Shown: piece by piece, positions 56,092-64,000 of the stretch
Layout of the letters: each line of letters begins with the position of its first letter
Numbering within the stretch: the stretch's first letter is position 1
Assembly: GCA_021802645.1 (NCBI GenBank)
Contig: JAJZRO010000010.1
Location: 23,824 to 87,823 of the forward strand
Length of the DNA stretch: 64,000 nucleotides
Source of the DNA: Deltaproteobacteria bacterium
Lineage (GTDB): Bacteria; Desulfobacterota; Desulfobulbia; Desulfobulbales; Desulfurivibrionaceae
Direction of reading: 5' to 3'
Made by a program: the position numbers and the translations under genes
Notes under the pieces: model-generated
Told to the model about the DNA's origin: nothing
The model's input: only the letters and a program-made list of their open reading frames with translations
The model's database searches: none

Positions 56092-56466
56092 GTGTCGCAG
56101 ATTCTCCTTATCGAAGATTCGCCGGTCATTGTCGAACTGGTGCGACTGCTGCTGCACCAGCAGGGGTATGCGGCGCTGGTGGCCGAGGATGGCCGCCGGG
56201 CCAAGGAATTGATCACGAGTAGCCCGGCGCCGGCCGCGGTGATTCTCGATATCATGCTGCCCTATGCCGATGGCTTTGAGCTGCTGGGGGTGATCCGGCA
56301 GCAGCCGGGCTGGGAAAAGGTGCCGGTGATCATGCTCACCGCCAAGACCCAGGAAAAGGACATGATCAAGGCCCTGGAACTCGGTGCTGACGATTATGTG
56401 GTCAAGCCCTTTCGGCCCGCGGAATTGGGCGCCCGGCTGAAGCGGCACATCAAGGGCGGCGCATGA
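56092..56466 (+). CDS. Single-domain response regulator
   Basis: A 124-aa REC domain without an output domain. Acidic residues E8/D9 and phospho-acceptor D53 (AVILDIMLPYADG) are present, as are LTAKTQ and the conserved Lys in YVVKPF. The GTG at 56092 has ggagg at 56081-56085; a GTG one codon earlier is possible. The end overlaps the YaiO gene by four bases, so it probably controls that polysaccharide-type locus by protein interaction. Confidence 0.85.
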   Translation: MSQILLIEDSPVIVELVRLLLHQQGYAALVAEDGRRAKELITSSPAPAAVILDIMLPYADGFELLGVIRQQPGWEKVPVIMLTAKTQEKDMIKALELGADDYVVKPFRPAELGARLKRHIKGGA

Positions 56467-57695
56467 AACGGGCTGCGGTCTTTTTCGGTTTGTTGCTGGC
56501 CGGCACGGCGCCATTGGCCGTGGCCGGTGAAGAGGCCCCTTGGCAATCGGCCGTGGCGGCCAAAGATTTCCCGGCGGCCGAGCGGTTGCTCCGCCAGGAA
56601 TTGGCGAGCCGGACGCAGGATCAGGAGGCGCGTTTTGCCTTGGCCAGGGTGCTGGCGTGGCAGGGGCGATACGCCGAGGCGCTGCGGGAGTATGATACCC
56701 TTCTGGCCGTCCAGCCCGCGAATGCCGATTATCTGCTGGGCCGGGCGCAGACCCTTTACTGGAGCGGCGATCTGCCGCAGGCAGTAGAGGCTGCTGCCAA
56801 GGCGAAGGCCGTGGCACCGAATTATCTTGATGCGTGGCGACTGGAGATTCAGGCCCTACTCGCCACGACGGATGGCGAATCCACGCAACGGGCCGCCGCA
56901 ACGCTGGCCGCAGCGGAACAGCGTTTCGGTCCGACTGCGGTGGCAGACCTGCGCCAACGGCTGACGGCCCGTGAGCATCCCGGGACCTTTGTTCCCCAGC
57001 GGGAGGTGGAGGCGGGCGGCAGCTACGAACATCTCACCCACGGGTATGATTCGTGGAAGAGCCTCTATCTTGAGGGCGAGAACCGTTACCAGGCCGGCCG
57101 TACGGTTTACGGCCAGGGACGCTTTACCGACCGGTATCGGCTCGACGATACGGAATTGATGCTGGGCACGGTGCAACGGCTCACCGACAACGTGGACTGG
57201 CAGGTGGAGGCGTCTGGCAGCCCAACCCATGAGGTACTGCCGGAATATACGCTGCTCCTGGGCGGGTCGGCCCGCTTCGCCCCAGGGTGGGATGCCGGGC
57301 TCACCGCCAGACATTCGGCCTACACCCATACGTACAGCAACCTCTATAGTTTTGGCCTGGGCCACGAGATGGGTCCTTACCGGCTGGAATACATGCTTTA
57401 TGCCGGCCAGGCGGAGGATGCCAGTGCAGTCTTCGCCCACCGGCTGCAAGGGACTTGGTATTACGGGGGGCGCAATCGGGTCGGACTCTACGTCGCGGTG
57501 GGGCAGGAGACCGAAAATTCGGGTGAACCCGGGGCCGACCACTTGCTGACGGACAGTGTCCGCTCCATCGGCATTATCGGCCGCCACTGGTTCGGGGATG
57601 GGCCGTGGGGTATCGGCTACCATCTCTGGAACCATAAGCAGAGTGATCGCTATACCCGCACGGGAGGCTCCCTTGGGCTTCGGTACCGTTTCTGA
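56463..57695 (+). CDS. TPR + YaiO-family outer membrane beta-barrel protein
   Basis: A 410-aa exported protein. A signal peptide ends near AVAG-EEA. Residues about 25-165 contain TPR-like helical repeats (ARVLAWQGRYAEALREYDTLLAVQP; LLGRAQTLYWSGDLPQAVEAAAKA). Residues about 185-410 are a beta-barrel with alternating aromatic strands ending in a terminal Phe, the YaiO layout. In exopolysaccharide systems, TPR plus barrel proteins form the outer-membrane exit. The gene overlaps both neighbours, so it belongs to one co-translated unit with the response regulator and the glycosyltransferase. Confidence 0.8.
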   Translation: MKRAAVFFGLLLAGTAPLAVAGEEAPWQSAVAAKDFPAAERLLRQELASRTQDQEARFALARVLAWQGRYAEALREYDTLLAVQPANADYLLGRAQTLYWSGDLPQAVEAAAKAKAVAPNYLDAWRLEIQALLATTDGESTQRAAATLAAAEQRFGPTAVADLRQRLTAREHPGTFVPQREVEAGGSYEHLTHGYDSWKSLYLEGENRYQAGRTVYGQGRFTDRYRLDDTELMLGTVQRLTDNVDWQVEASGSPTHEVLPEYTLLLGGSARFAPGWDAGLTARHSAYTHTYSNLYSFGLGHEMGPYRLEYMLYAGQAEDASAVFAHRLQGTWYYGGRNRVGLYVAVGQETENSGEPGADHLLTDSVRSIGIIGRHWFGDGPWGIGYHLWNHKQSDRYTRTGGSLGLRYRF

Positions 57696-58752
57696 CGGCT
57701 TCTTGACCTGGGTGTATTTCACTTCCCTTGCCATTGGTGCGGCGATTCTTTTCATGATGGCGCGGATTCTGGTACTCCGCGTCTACCTCCTCCTCTCTCA
57801 GCGTCGTACCGCCAGGTTTGAGGCCTTCTGGCGGCCGTTGCTCGCTGAACTTGCGATTGTGCCGATACCCTGCAAGGGGATGGCGCTGCCTCGCCTCCAC
57901 CGGCGTGATTACCGCCGGTTCATCGGTCTCTGGCTCGCCATGCAGGAATCCCTGGCCGACGAGGCGCATGAACGCCTCAACCACGTGGCCCGTCGTCTGG
58001 GTGCCCATCGTATCGCCCAGCGCTCCCTGCAGCGTAAGAGCGTACCCCAGCGACTGGCGGCGCTGATTTTCCTCGGCCACCTCAAGGACCGCGCCAGCTG
58101 GCTGACCCTGGCGGCCATGCTGCACGACGCCAGTCCGGTGATCTCCGTGGTGGCGGCCCGTTCTCTCATGCAGACCAATCCCGCCAAGGCCGCCCCCCTT
58201 GTCTTTGCCGAGTTGCTGCGGCGGGAAGATTGGCCGGTCGAGCGGCTGGGGCTCGTCTTCCGCCATACGCTTAGCCCGGAACTGGCCAATCTCCATCTGA
58301 CGCCCCTCTTGGACGACTGCGACGACGAAACCGCCATCCGGTTGCTGCCCTATGTCCGCTACCTGCACCATGAGGCGCGGGATGCCCTGCTCTTTGCCTT
58401 GTTGAGCCGCAGCCGATCCGACCGGCTCACCTCCCGGGTGCTGCGCCAAGTGGAGAATTCCGGATGTCTGGAACAGGTGCGGCGTTATACCGCCTATCCC
58501 CGCTGGCATGTGCGGATGCAAGCGGTGGCGGCCCTGGGCCGGATCGGTACCCGGGAGGAGGATCTCGCCATCCTTACCGAACGGCTTGGCGACGAGCAGT
58601 GGTGGGTGCGCTACCGGGCGGCCCAGGCCTTGGTGCGGCTGCTTGGCCAGTCGCCCAACGAGTTGCGCGCCTTGCAGGAGCGCCATGCCGATCCCTACGC
58701 CCGCCAGATGCTGGCGCAGGTGATGCGCGAGGAGGCGTTGTCCCATGCCTGA
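57673..58752 (+). CDS. Membrane-anchored HEAT-repeat protein
   Basis: A 359-aa protein. One N-terminal transmembrane helix (about 10-33) is followed by a cytoplasmic region with HEAT-like repeats: RLAALIFLGHLKDRASWLTLAAMLHD, VVAARSLMQTNPAKAAPLVFAELL and HVRMQAVAALGRIGTREEDLAILTERL. The start is uncertain. TTG 57673 has gggagg upstream and gives the membrane helix; TTG 57703 and GTG 57712 are alternatives. It overlaps the YaiO gene by 23 bases and the glycosyltransferase by 8, and probably acts as a scaffold for that enzyme. Confidence 0.7.
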   Translation: MGFGTVSDGFLTWVYFTSLAIGAAILFMMARILVLRVYLLLSQRRTARFEAFWRPLLAELAIVPIPCKGMALPRLHRRDYRRFIGLWLAMQESLADEAHERLNHVARRLGAHRIAQRSLQRKSVPQRLAALIFLGHLKDRASWLTLAAMLHDASPVISVVAARSLMQTNPAKAAPLVFAELLRREDWPVERLGLVFRHTLSPELANLHLTPLLDDCDDETAIRLLPYVRYLHHEARDALLFALLSRSRSDRLTSRVLRQVENSGCLEQVRRYTAYPRWHVRMQAVAALGRIGTREEDLAILTERLGDEQWWVRYRAAQALVRLLGQSPNELRALQERHADPYARQMLAQVMREEALSHA

Positions 58753-60151
58753 CGCCGTCACCCTGGTGCAGTGGGCCGAATGGTTTTTCCTCGCCTATTT
58801 CCTTTGCGTGAACGGCGGCTATCTGTTGCTGGTCTTTCTGGCTTCCTTCCGACTGGCGGACTATATGGGCACTGTGGATTTCACGGACCTTCCCCATGTT
58901 TACACCGAACTCGAGCCGCCGGTCACTGTGCTGGTGCCGGCCTACAACGAGGCCGCTTCCATCGTGGGATCGGTGCGATCGCTCCTGCAGTTGCGCTATT
59001 CCGAGTTCGAGGTGGTGGTGATCAATGACGGCTCCAGCGATGCCACCCTGGCCGAACTGCTGTCCGCTTTCGGTCTGCAGGAGTTTCCCGAGGCCTACCG
59101 TGTCAGGCTCGCGACCAGGCCGGTGCGGGCGGTGTACCGTTCCACCCTGCACGCCAACCTGCGGGTGATCGACAAAGAAAACGGCGGCAAGGCCGATGCC
59201 TTGAATGCCGGCATCAATGCCGCGCGGTATCCCCTGTTCTGCGGGGTGGATGCCGATTCCATGCTGCAGCCCGAGAGTTTGCGTCTGCTGGTCCAGCCCT
59301 TTCTCACCGATCCGCGCACCGTGGCCTGCGGCGGTGCGGTACGGCTTGCCAACGGTTGCGAGGTGAGCGGCGGGGTGCTCCAGCAGGCCCGGTTGCCCAA
59401 AAATCCCCTGGCCCTCTTTCAGATCGTCGAGTACCTGCGCGCCTTTCTCTTCGGCCGCTTGGGCTGGGCTGCGCTGAACGCCCTCTTGGTCATCTCCGGC
59501 GCCTTTGGCCTCTTCCGCAAGGAAACGGTGGTCGGGGCCGGGGGGTACCGGGTCGATACGGTGGGCGAGGACATGGAACTCGTGGTGCGGCTGCACCGTA
59601 CCCTGCGCCGGGCAAAGAAACCTTACCGCATCACCTTCCTGCCCGACCCGGTCTGCTGGACCGAGGCGCCGGAGAAGCTCTCCACCTTGCGGAACCAGCG
59701 GGTCCGCTGGCAGCGGGGCTTGGGCGAGAGCCTCATGATGAACCGCGCCCTCTTTTGCGGCCGCGGCACCGGCCTGGTGGGGTGGTTCGCCTTTCCCTTC
59801 TTCGTTTTCTTCGAGTGGTGGGGGCCCTTTTTCGAGGTGGTGGGCTACGGGGTCACCATCTGGGCCTACTGGCAGGGACTGCTCAACTTCCAGGCCATGC
59901 TGCTCTTCTTTTCCGTGGCCGTGGGGCTAGGGATGCTGCTGTCGGTCAGCTCGCTCTTTCTTGAGGAGCGCTCCTTCCACATCTACACCCGCTTCCGCCA
60001 GCTGCTGGCCCTGCTCGCGGCCTCGGTGGTGGAAAACTTCGGCTACCGCCAGCTCATCACCCTTTTCCGCCTGTATGGTTTGATGCTGGCGGTGGTCGGG
60101 GTGCGGGCGCGCTGGGGCCGGATGGAGCGGCGTGGCGCGGTGCGGGAGTAA
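58745..60151 (+). CDS. Processive family 2 glycosyltransferase (BcsA/PgaC type)
   Basis: Membrane polysaccharide synthase of 468 aa. One N-terminal helix (about 8-35) precedes the GT-A domain with VVVINDGSSD, the GVDADSM metal site and GEDMEL. QRVRW in LRNQRVRWQRG is the processivity signature of cellulose, chitin and PNAG synthases. Several C-terminal helices (about 335-440) form the channel. The polymer product is unknown. It closes the RR/YaiO/HEAT/GT2 locus. No deacetylase, PilZ domain or BcsB-like gene is nearby. Confidence 0.9.
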   Translation: MPDAVTLVQWAEWFFLAYFLCVNGGYLLLVFLASFRLADYMGTVDFTDLPHVYTELEPPVTVLVPAYNEAASIVGSVRSLLQLRYSEFEVVVINDGSSDATLAELLSAFGLQEFPEAYRVRLATRPVRAVYRSTLHANLRVIDKENGGKADALNAGINAARYPLFCGVDADSMLQPESLRLLVQPFLTDPRTVACGGAVRLANGCEVSGGVLQQARLPKNPLALFQIVEYLRAFLFGRLGWAALNALLVISGAFGLFRKETVVGAGGYRVDTVGEDMELVVRLHRTLRRAKKPYRITFLPDPVCWTEAPEKLSTLRNQRVRWQRGLGESLMMNRALFCGRGTGLVGWFAFPFFVFFEWWGPFFEVVGYGVTIWAYWQGLLNFQAMLLFFSVAVGLGMLLSVSSLFLEERSFHIYTRFRQLLALLAASVVENFGYRQLITLFRLYGLMLAVVGVRARWGRMERRGAVRE

Positions 60152-60378
60152 ACTCGTTCATTTCTTTGCGTGCCTTTATGCCCGCATGGGTGCAAAGAAA
60201 CGAACCAAAGAAAGGGCACCCGTGTCATTTGTCCCGCCGTTGGCGGGATACCCTGCGCTCCTCAAAGCCGCCGGGAGTTTGCAAACTCGGCTCCGCCTCG
60301 GACAGTGCAAACTCCTTTTTCGGCAGCTTTTCCGGTGCTCGGCTGCGTGCCAATGGGGGGGAATATGTGAAGGTTTTC
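60152..60378. repeat. Palindrome-rich intergenic block
   Basis: No gene. It contains a 14-bp stem with one mismatch, GTTCATTTCTTTGC (60156-60169) with GCAAAGAAACGAAC (60192-60205). It also has CCCGCC/GGCGGG (60233-60247), and the perfect palindrome GAGTTTGCAAACTC (60275-60288), half of which recurs at 60307-60314. It resembles dispersed intergenic repeats seen in many proteobacteria. Confidence 0.6.
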
Positions 60379-60768
60379 CTATTTTGATGTGCAAATTTTT
60401 TTGGCTAAAGCTGAGGCGTCTTCAAAGCTGGCAACATCTCTCCATTTTCCATCCACCATGAGCCCATTGTCATTACCGAATCCAGAACTCCAGTGCGCGA
60501 CTGTTGTTATTTTTTGAGTTCCGCAATTCACATGATATGTGACACGGTATGTGGTTGTGCCTTCTGGGCTTGTAACTATCGAATATGTTTTTACTTGGAT
60601 GATGTTTGGCGAAATTTTCTTTATACTTTCTTTGAGGTAGTAGTCTTTTGAAATTTGAGGCCCTGGTATCTGGGCGTGATGATATAAAATTTTTGTTTCG
60701 CCAGCATTTGCTGGCGAACTTAGCAAAACAAGAAACAACATCGCGAATCCGGTTTTGAGTAGAGTCAT
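60379..60768 (-). CDS. AT-rich gene for an exported protein, possibly surface-adhesin E-like
   Basis: A 129-aa protein with a signal peptide (MTLLKTGFAMLFLVLL, cleavage near ANA-GE). Its two Cys (CGTQ and KKIC) could form a disulfide. The body (QVKTYSIVTSPEGTTTYRVTYHVNCGT...WRDVASFEDASALAKKIC) recalls small periplasmic adhesin-E-like proteins; this is weak inference. Base composition is strikingly AT-rich compared with every neighbour, which suggests recent acquisition. The start codon is uncertain: ATG 60768 here, or a TTG 15 bases earlier. Confidence 0.6.
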   Translation of the reverse strand: MTLLKTGFAMLFLVLLSSPANAGETKILYHHAQIPGPQISKDYYLKESIKKISPNIIQVKTYSIVTSPEGTTTYRVTYHVNCGTQKITTVAHWSSGFGNDNGLMVDGKWRDVASFEDASALAKKICTSK

Positions 60769-60877
60769 CCTCGTGTCAATCAATTTGACTTCGATGGCGG
60801 TTAGTCACCTTGGCCGACTAGATTTCGCGTGATCTTGGTCATCATGAATTAATACTAACTTTGGATAGTATGTTTTT

Positions 60878-61273
60878 TTATGCCAGGTGGATGTGGAGCG
60901 GTACGGTGTGCAGGGCCTTGTTGACCTGCTGGGTGGTGCCGAGGCGCCACTCCTTGACCGTGGCGTTGCCGCAGAGGGAGGCGATCTCCGCCACCACCCC
61001 CTTGAGGTTGATGAGCGGGTGGCGGGAGAAGACCTCGGGCAGGCCGTAGGTGAGGTTGCAGGCCAGGCACTTGCCCGGCCGCTGGTGAAGTTCCAGGGCA
61101 AAGGCCAGGGCCTTGGCCTTGGCGTCGTAACGCTGGAAGGCCAGGCGGATGTCGTAGGCACCCTCGCTGGGGTCGCCCAACAGGGCGTCGAAGAACTGGT
61201 CGGCCCGGTCGGCCGGAAAAAGGCGGGTCAGAACCTCGCTGGTAAAGAGCTGCTCCGGGGCGGTGATGCTCAT
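60878..61273 (-). CDS. Conserved-looking small cytoplasmic protein, unknown
   Basis: A 131-aa protein with an ideal start: AAGGAG seven bases before ATG 61273. It has no signal peptide. A KCLAC motif (about residues 68-72) lies in the middle, and another Cys follows in SLCGN. The C-terminus is rich in His and hydrophobic residues (VPLHIHLA). I recognise no family. It is transcribed away from the uvrD gene; the 131 bases between them should hold divergent promoters. Confidence 0.62.
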   Translation of the reverse strand: MSITAPEQLFTSEVLTRLFPADRADQFFDALLGDPSEGAYDIRLAFQRYDAKAKALAFALELHQRPGKCLACNLTYGLPEVFSRHPLINLKGVVAEIASLCGNATVKEWRLGTTQQVNKALHTVPLHIHLA

Positions 61274-61404
61274 GGTGGGCTCCTTGGGCTGGGGTAGGGA
61301 CTTCGTCCGGTTGACGACCGCCGGCCAGTCTACCATCACCTCCCGGCCTGCTTCAATCTTTTTCTCCGGTGCGCCATTCCCCTCTCTGTGGTACATTTCC
61401 CCCC

Positions 61405-63633
61405 ATGCAGCGCTCCCTCTTTCCTCTTGATACGCCCCCCTCGGCCCCCAAGGCAACGGTCTCGCCGGTCAGCCGCCAGCATCTGAACGAGGCGCAGTAC
61501 GAGGCCGCCACCACCGTGGACGGCCCGGTGCTGGTCATTGCCGGCGCCGGCAGCGGCAAGACCCGCACCCTGGTCTACCGCCTCGCCCATCTGGTGGAGC
61601 AGGGGGTGAGCCCGGAGCGGATCCTGCTCCTCACCTTCACCCGCAAGGCGGCCCAGGAGATGGTGAGCCGCGCGAGCCTGCTGCTCGACGACTCCTGCCG
61701 CAGGGTCATGGGCGGCACCTTCCATGCCGTGGCCAATCTACTGCTGCGGCGCCACGCTCACCACCTCGGTTATGCCCCCAACTTCACCATCCTCGACCAG
61801 GACGACGCCGAGGGCATCGTCAACCTCATCAAGTCCTCGCTCAGCCTGGGCGGCGAGAGCAAGCGCTTCCCGTCGAAGCGGCTCATCGTGGCGATCCTGA
61901 GCAAGGCGGTGAACAAGGGCATCTCCGTCGCCGACCTCTTGGACAGCGAATACAGTCATCTCCACGACTTTCTCGACGACCTGTTGCTGATCCGCGACCA
62001 CTACCAGAAGTTCAAGGTCGAGCACGGGCTGATGGACTACGACGACCTGCTCATCAACTGGCAGCGGCTGCTGGCCGAGCACCCGGCGGTGCGCGAGGAG
62101 CTGGCCAACCGCTTTGCCTACCTGATGGTGGACGAGTATCAGGACACCAACCCGATCCAGGCCGAGATCGTGCGCCTCATGGCCGCCCCGCGCAACAACG
62201 TCATGGTGGTGGGCGACGATTCCCAGTCGATCTACAGCTTCCGCGGCGCCGACTTCCGCAACATCATGGACTTCCCGCGCCTTTTCCCCGGCACCAAAAT
62301 CATCCGGCTGGAGGAGAACTACCGCAGCACCCAGCCGATCCTCTCGGTGACCAACGCCATCATCGAGCGCGCCCAGGAAAAATACACCAAGACCCTCTAC
62401 AGCAAGATCGAGTCCGGCGAGGCGCCAGTGGTCCATGCGGCCCGCGACGAGGGGGCCCAGGCCCGCTTCGTGGTGGAGAAGATCCTGGCCCGCCAGGCCG
62501 AAGGGGTGCCGCTTTCCGAGATCGCGGTGCTCTTCCGCTCCGGCTACCACTCTTTCAAGCTGGAGCTGGAGTTGGCCAACCGCCACCTCGATTTCGAGAA
62601 GCGCGGGGGGCTCAAACTCACCGAGTCGGCCCACATCAAGGACGTGCTCGCCTATCTGCGGGTGCTGCTCAACCCGCAGGACAATCTTTCCTGGAATCGC
62701 CTTTTGCTCCAGCTCGACAAGGTGGGGCCCAAGACCGCCCAGAACGTGCTGAGCCGGCTCAAGGCGGCGGATGATCCGCTCACGGCGCTCAGAACCTACC
62801 CGGCCGGCAAATCGTGGCAGGCAGGACTCCTGGCCCTGGCCGATTTGCTCACCGAGCTCTCCGCGCCAGGGCTTGCGCCGGTTGCGCAGTTCGACCTGCT
62901 CATGGCCTACTACCGGCCCACCTTCGAGCGCCTCTACCACGACGACTACCCGCGCCGCAGCCGCGACCTCGACCAGTTGCGGATGATCCTCGAGGGGTAC
63001 ACCGAGTTGCAGCCCTTCCTCGACGACACCTCGCTCGACCCGCCGCAGCCCAATGATCTGCCGGCCGAGCTGGCGGGCAGCCGGGAGCGGCTGGTGCTCT
63101 CCACCATCCATTCGGCCAAGGGGCTGGAGTGGGACACGGTCTTCATCATCCATCTGGTGGAGGGCAAATTCCCTTCGGCCCAGGCCGCCCTGCCGGAGCA
63201 GTACGAGGAGGAGCGCCGCCTCTTGTACGTGGCTGCCACCAGGGCCCGCAAGCGCCTTTTCTTCCTATACCCCCGCGAGGTGATGAGCCCGGACCGCTAC
63301 CGCACCGCCGGCGCCATCTCGCCCTTTCTGGAGGAACTGCCGCCCAACCTCATGCAGAGCGGCCGGGAGAGCACGCCCTCCTGGCTGGCCGACCCCTGGC
63401 AGAGCGAACCAATGGCTGCGTCGCCCGCCTATACACCAGCGACCCTCACGACCACCGCGCCGGAGCCGCCGGCCGCAGCGGAACTTAAGCCCGGCATGGC
63501 GGTGAAGCACCCCTTCTTCGGCCAGGGCACGGTGGAGCGGGAGAAAGGCCCGCGCACCTTCGACATCTACTTTCCGCGCCACGGCCGCAAGACCCTGCAC
63601 CTCGACTACGCCCGCCTGGAGGTGCTTTCATGA
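61405..63633 (+). CDS. UvrD/PcrA-type SF1 DNA helicase
   Basis: A 3'-5' DNA helicase of 742 aa for repair and replication restart. Motif Q is LNEAQYEAAT, and Walker A is GAGSGKT. DEYQDTNPIQ is motif II. VGDDSQSIYSFRGAD is motif III, and LEENYRST is motif IV. STIHSAKGLEWDTVFI and LYVAATRARKRLF are motifs V and VI. A C-terminal Tudor-like tail (KHPFFGQGTVEREKG) as in PcrA contacts RNA polymerase. The start is uncertain: ATG 61405 has no ribosome-binding site, and a GTG at 61369 adds 12 residues. It overlaps folC by four bases. Confidence 0.93.
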   Translation: MQRSLFPLDTPPSAPKATVSPVSRQHLNEAQYEAATTVDGPVLVIAGAGSGKTRTLVYRLAHLVEQGVSPERILLLTFTRKAAQEMVSRASLLLDDSCRRVMGGTFHAVANLLLRRHAHHLGYAPNFTILDQDDAEGIVNLIKSSLSLGGESKRFPSKRLIVAILSKAVNKGISVADLLDSEYSHLHDFLDDLLLIRDHYQKFKVEHGLMDYDDLLINWQRLLAEHPAVREELANRFAYLMVDEYQDTNPIQAEIVRLMAAPRNNVMVVGDDSQSIYSFRGADFRNIMDFPRLFPGTKIIRLEENYRSTQPILSVTNAIIERAQEKYTKTLYSKIESGEAPVVHAARDEGAQARFVVEKILARQAEGVPLSEIAVLFRSGYHSFKLELELANRHLDFEKRGGLKLTESAHIKDVLAYLRVLLNPQDNLSWNRLLLQLDKVGPKTAQNVLSRLKAADDPLTALRTYPAGKSWQAGLLALADLLTELSAPGLAPVAQFDLLMAYYRPTFERLYHDDYPRRSRDLDQLRMILEGYTELQPFLDDTSLDPPQPNDLPAELAGSRERLVLSTIHSAKGLEWDTVFIIHLVEGKFPSAQAALPEQYEEERRLLYVAATRARKRLFFLYPREVMSPDRYRTAGAISPFLEELPPNLMQSGRESTPSWLADPWQSEPMAASPAYTPATLTTTAPEPPAAAELKPGMAVKHPFFGQGTVEREKGPRTFDIYFPRHGRKTLHLDYARLEVLS

Positions 63634-64000
63634 TGGACTACCGCGAGGCGTGGGCCTATCTCGACCAACTCCAGTTTTTCAAGATCAAGCTGGGGCTCGA
63701 CAGCATGGAGGCCTTTCTCGATCGGGTCGGCCACCCGCAGCGCGGGCTTGCCTGTCTCCACGTGGCCGGCACCAACGGCAAGGGCTCGGTCTCCTCGGCC
63801 TTGCTTTCGGTGCTGAGCCGGGCCGGCTACCGGGTGGGGCTCTACACCTCGCCGCACCTTTCTTCCGTGCGGGAGCGCTTCCGCATCAACGACACCTTCA
63901 TCCCGGAGCAGGATTTCGCCCGGGTGGCGAGCCAGATCCGCGAGGTACTTGGCGACGAGCAGATCACCTATTTCGAGTTCACCACCGCCCTGGCCCTGCT
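63630..64000 (+). CDS. folC: Folylpolyglutamate/dihydrofolate synthase, N-terminal part (cut by window end)
   Basis: An open frame from ATG 63630 to the window edge (about 123 codons). It starts MMDYREAWAYLDQL and has the P-loop HVAGTNGKGS, typical of FolC, followed by TSPHLSSVRERFRIN, the substrate loop. FolC adds glutamate to folates (and, in many bacteria, to dihydropteroate). The ATG overlaps the helicase TGA. It is the second folate gene in the window besides folE2. Confidence 0.93.
   Translation, partial: MMDYREAWAYLDQLQFFKIKLGLDSMEAFLDRVGHPQRGLACLHVAGTNGKGSVSSALLSVLSRAGYRVGLYTSPHLSSVRERFRINDTFIPEQDFARVASQIREVLGDEQITYFEFTTALAL

Overview
This is a GC-rich bacterial chromosome segment with no phage, transposase or CRISPR. 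Most genes are housekeeping genes packed into long operons. The gene content points to a Gram-negative anaerobe, most likely a Desulfobacterota (former Deltaproteobacteria) member, possibly Desulfobulbales-like. The reasons are outer-membrane systems (BamA, LolCD, Mla), the deltaproteobacterial-type order fabF-rpiB-glyA-dCMP deaminase-nrdR-ribD-ribE-ribBA-ribH-nusB, FolE2, a short MetE and a ferredoxin-fused EtfA. This placement is inference from gene content and remembered synteny, not from a database search.

Layout. 1-3019: two-component pair (PAS histidine kinase, HD-GYP response regulator). 3068-11044: RibD-C-like reductase, PP-loop ATPase, glycosyltransferase, folE2, CCA-adding enzyme, glycogen phosphorylase and a flavoprotein. 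11125-25498 (minus strand): core MetE, lysS, lolC, lolD, bamA, mfd, surA-like, rodZ-like and recO, a long run dominated by envelope assembly. 25799-31686: tRNA-Leu, trigger factor, clpP, clpX, lon (protein folding and turnover). 31802-31961: tRNA-Val and tRNA-Asp. 32167-36519: mla lipid-transport genes E-F-D-A-C plus a cyclic-nucleotide-binding protein. 37253-45624: yceD-rpmF-plsX-fabH, then an acyl-CoA dehydrogenase/EtfB/EtfA trio, then fabG-acpP-fabF. 45626-54637: rpiB, glyA, dCMP deaminase, nrdR, the riboflavin genes, nusB, ftsK. 54638-60151: a hairpin-rich intergenic block, a 63-residue protein, a PHP phosphatase, and a four-gene response regulator/YaiO/HEAT/glycosyltransferase locus. 60152-61273: a compositionally different patch with palindromes, an AT-rich secreted protein gene and a small unknown protein. 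61405-64000: UvrD-type helicase and the start of folC.

The most unusual points are two. First, an ACD-EtfB-EtfA(ferredoxin) module, in the order known from caffeyl-CoA reductase, sits inside a fatty-acid synthesis operon that shows no fabD and no enoyl-ACP reductase gene. Second, the 56092-60151 locus looks like a compact, uncharacterised polysaccharide synthesis and secretion system. Good sigma70-like promoters precede tRNA-Leu, tRNA-Val, mlaE and yceD.
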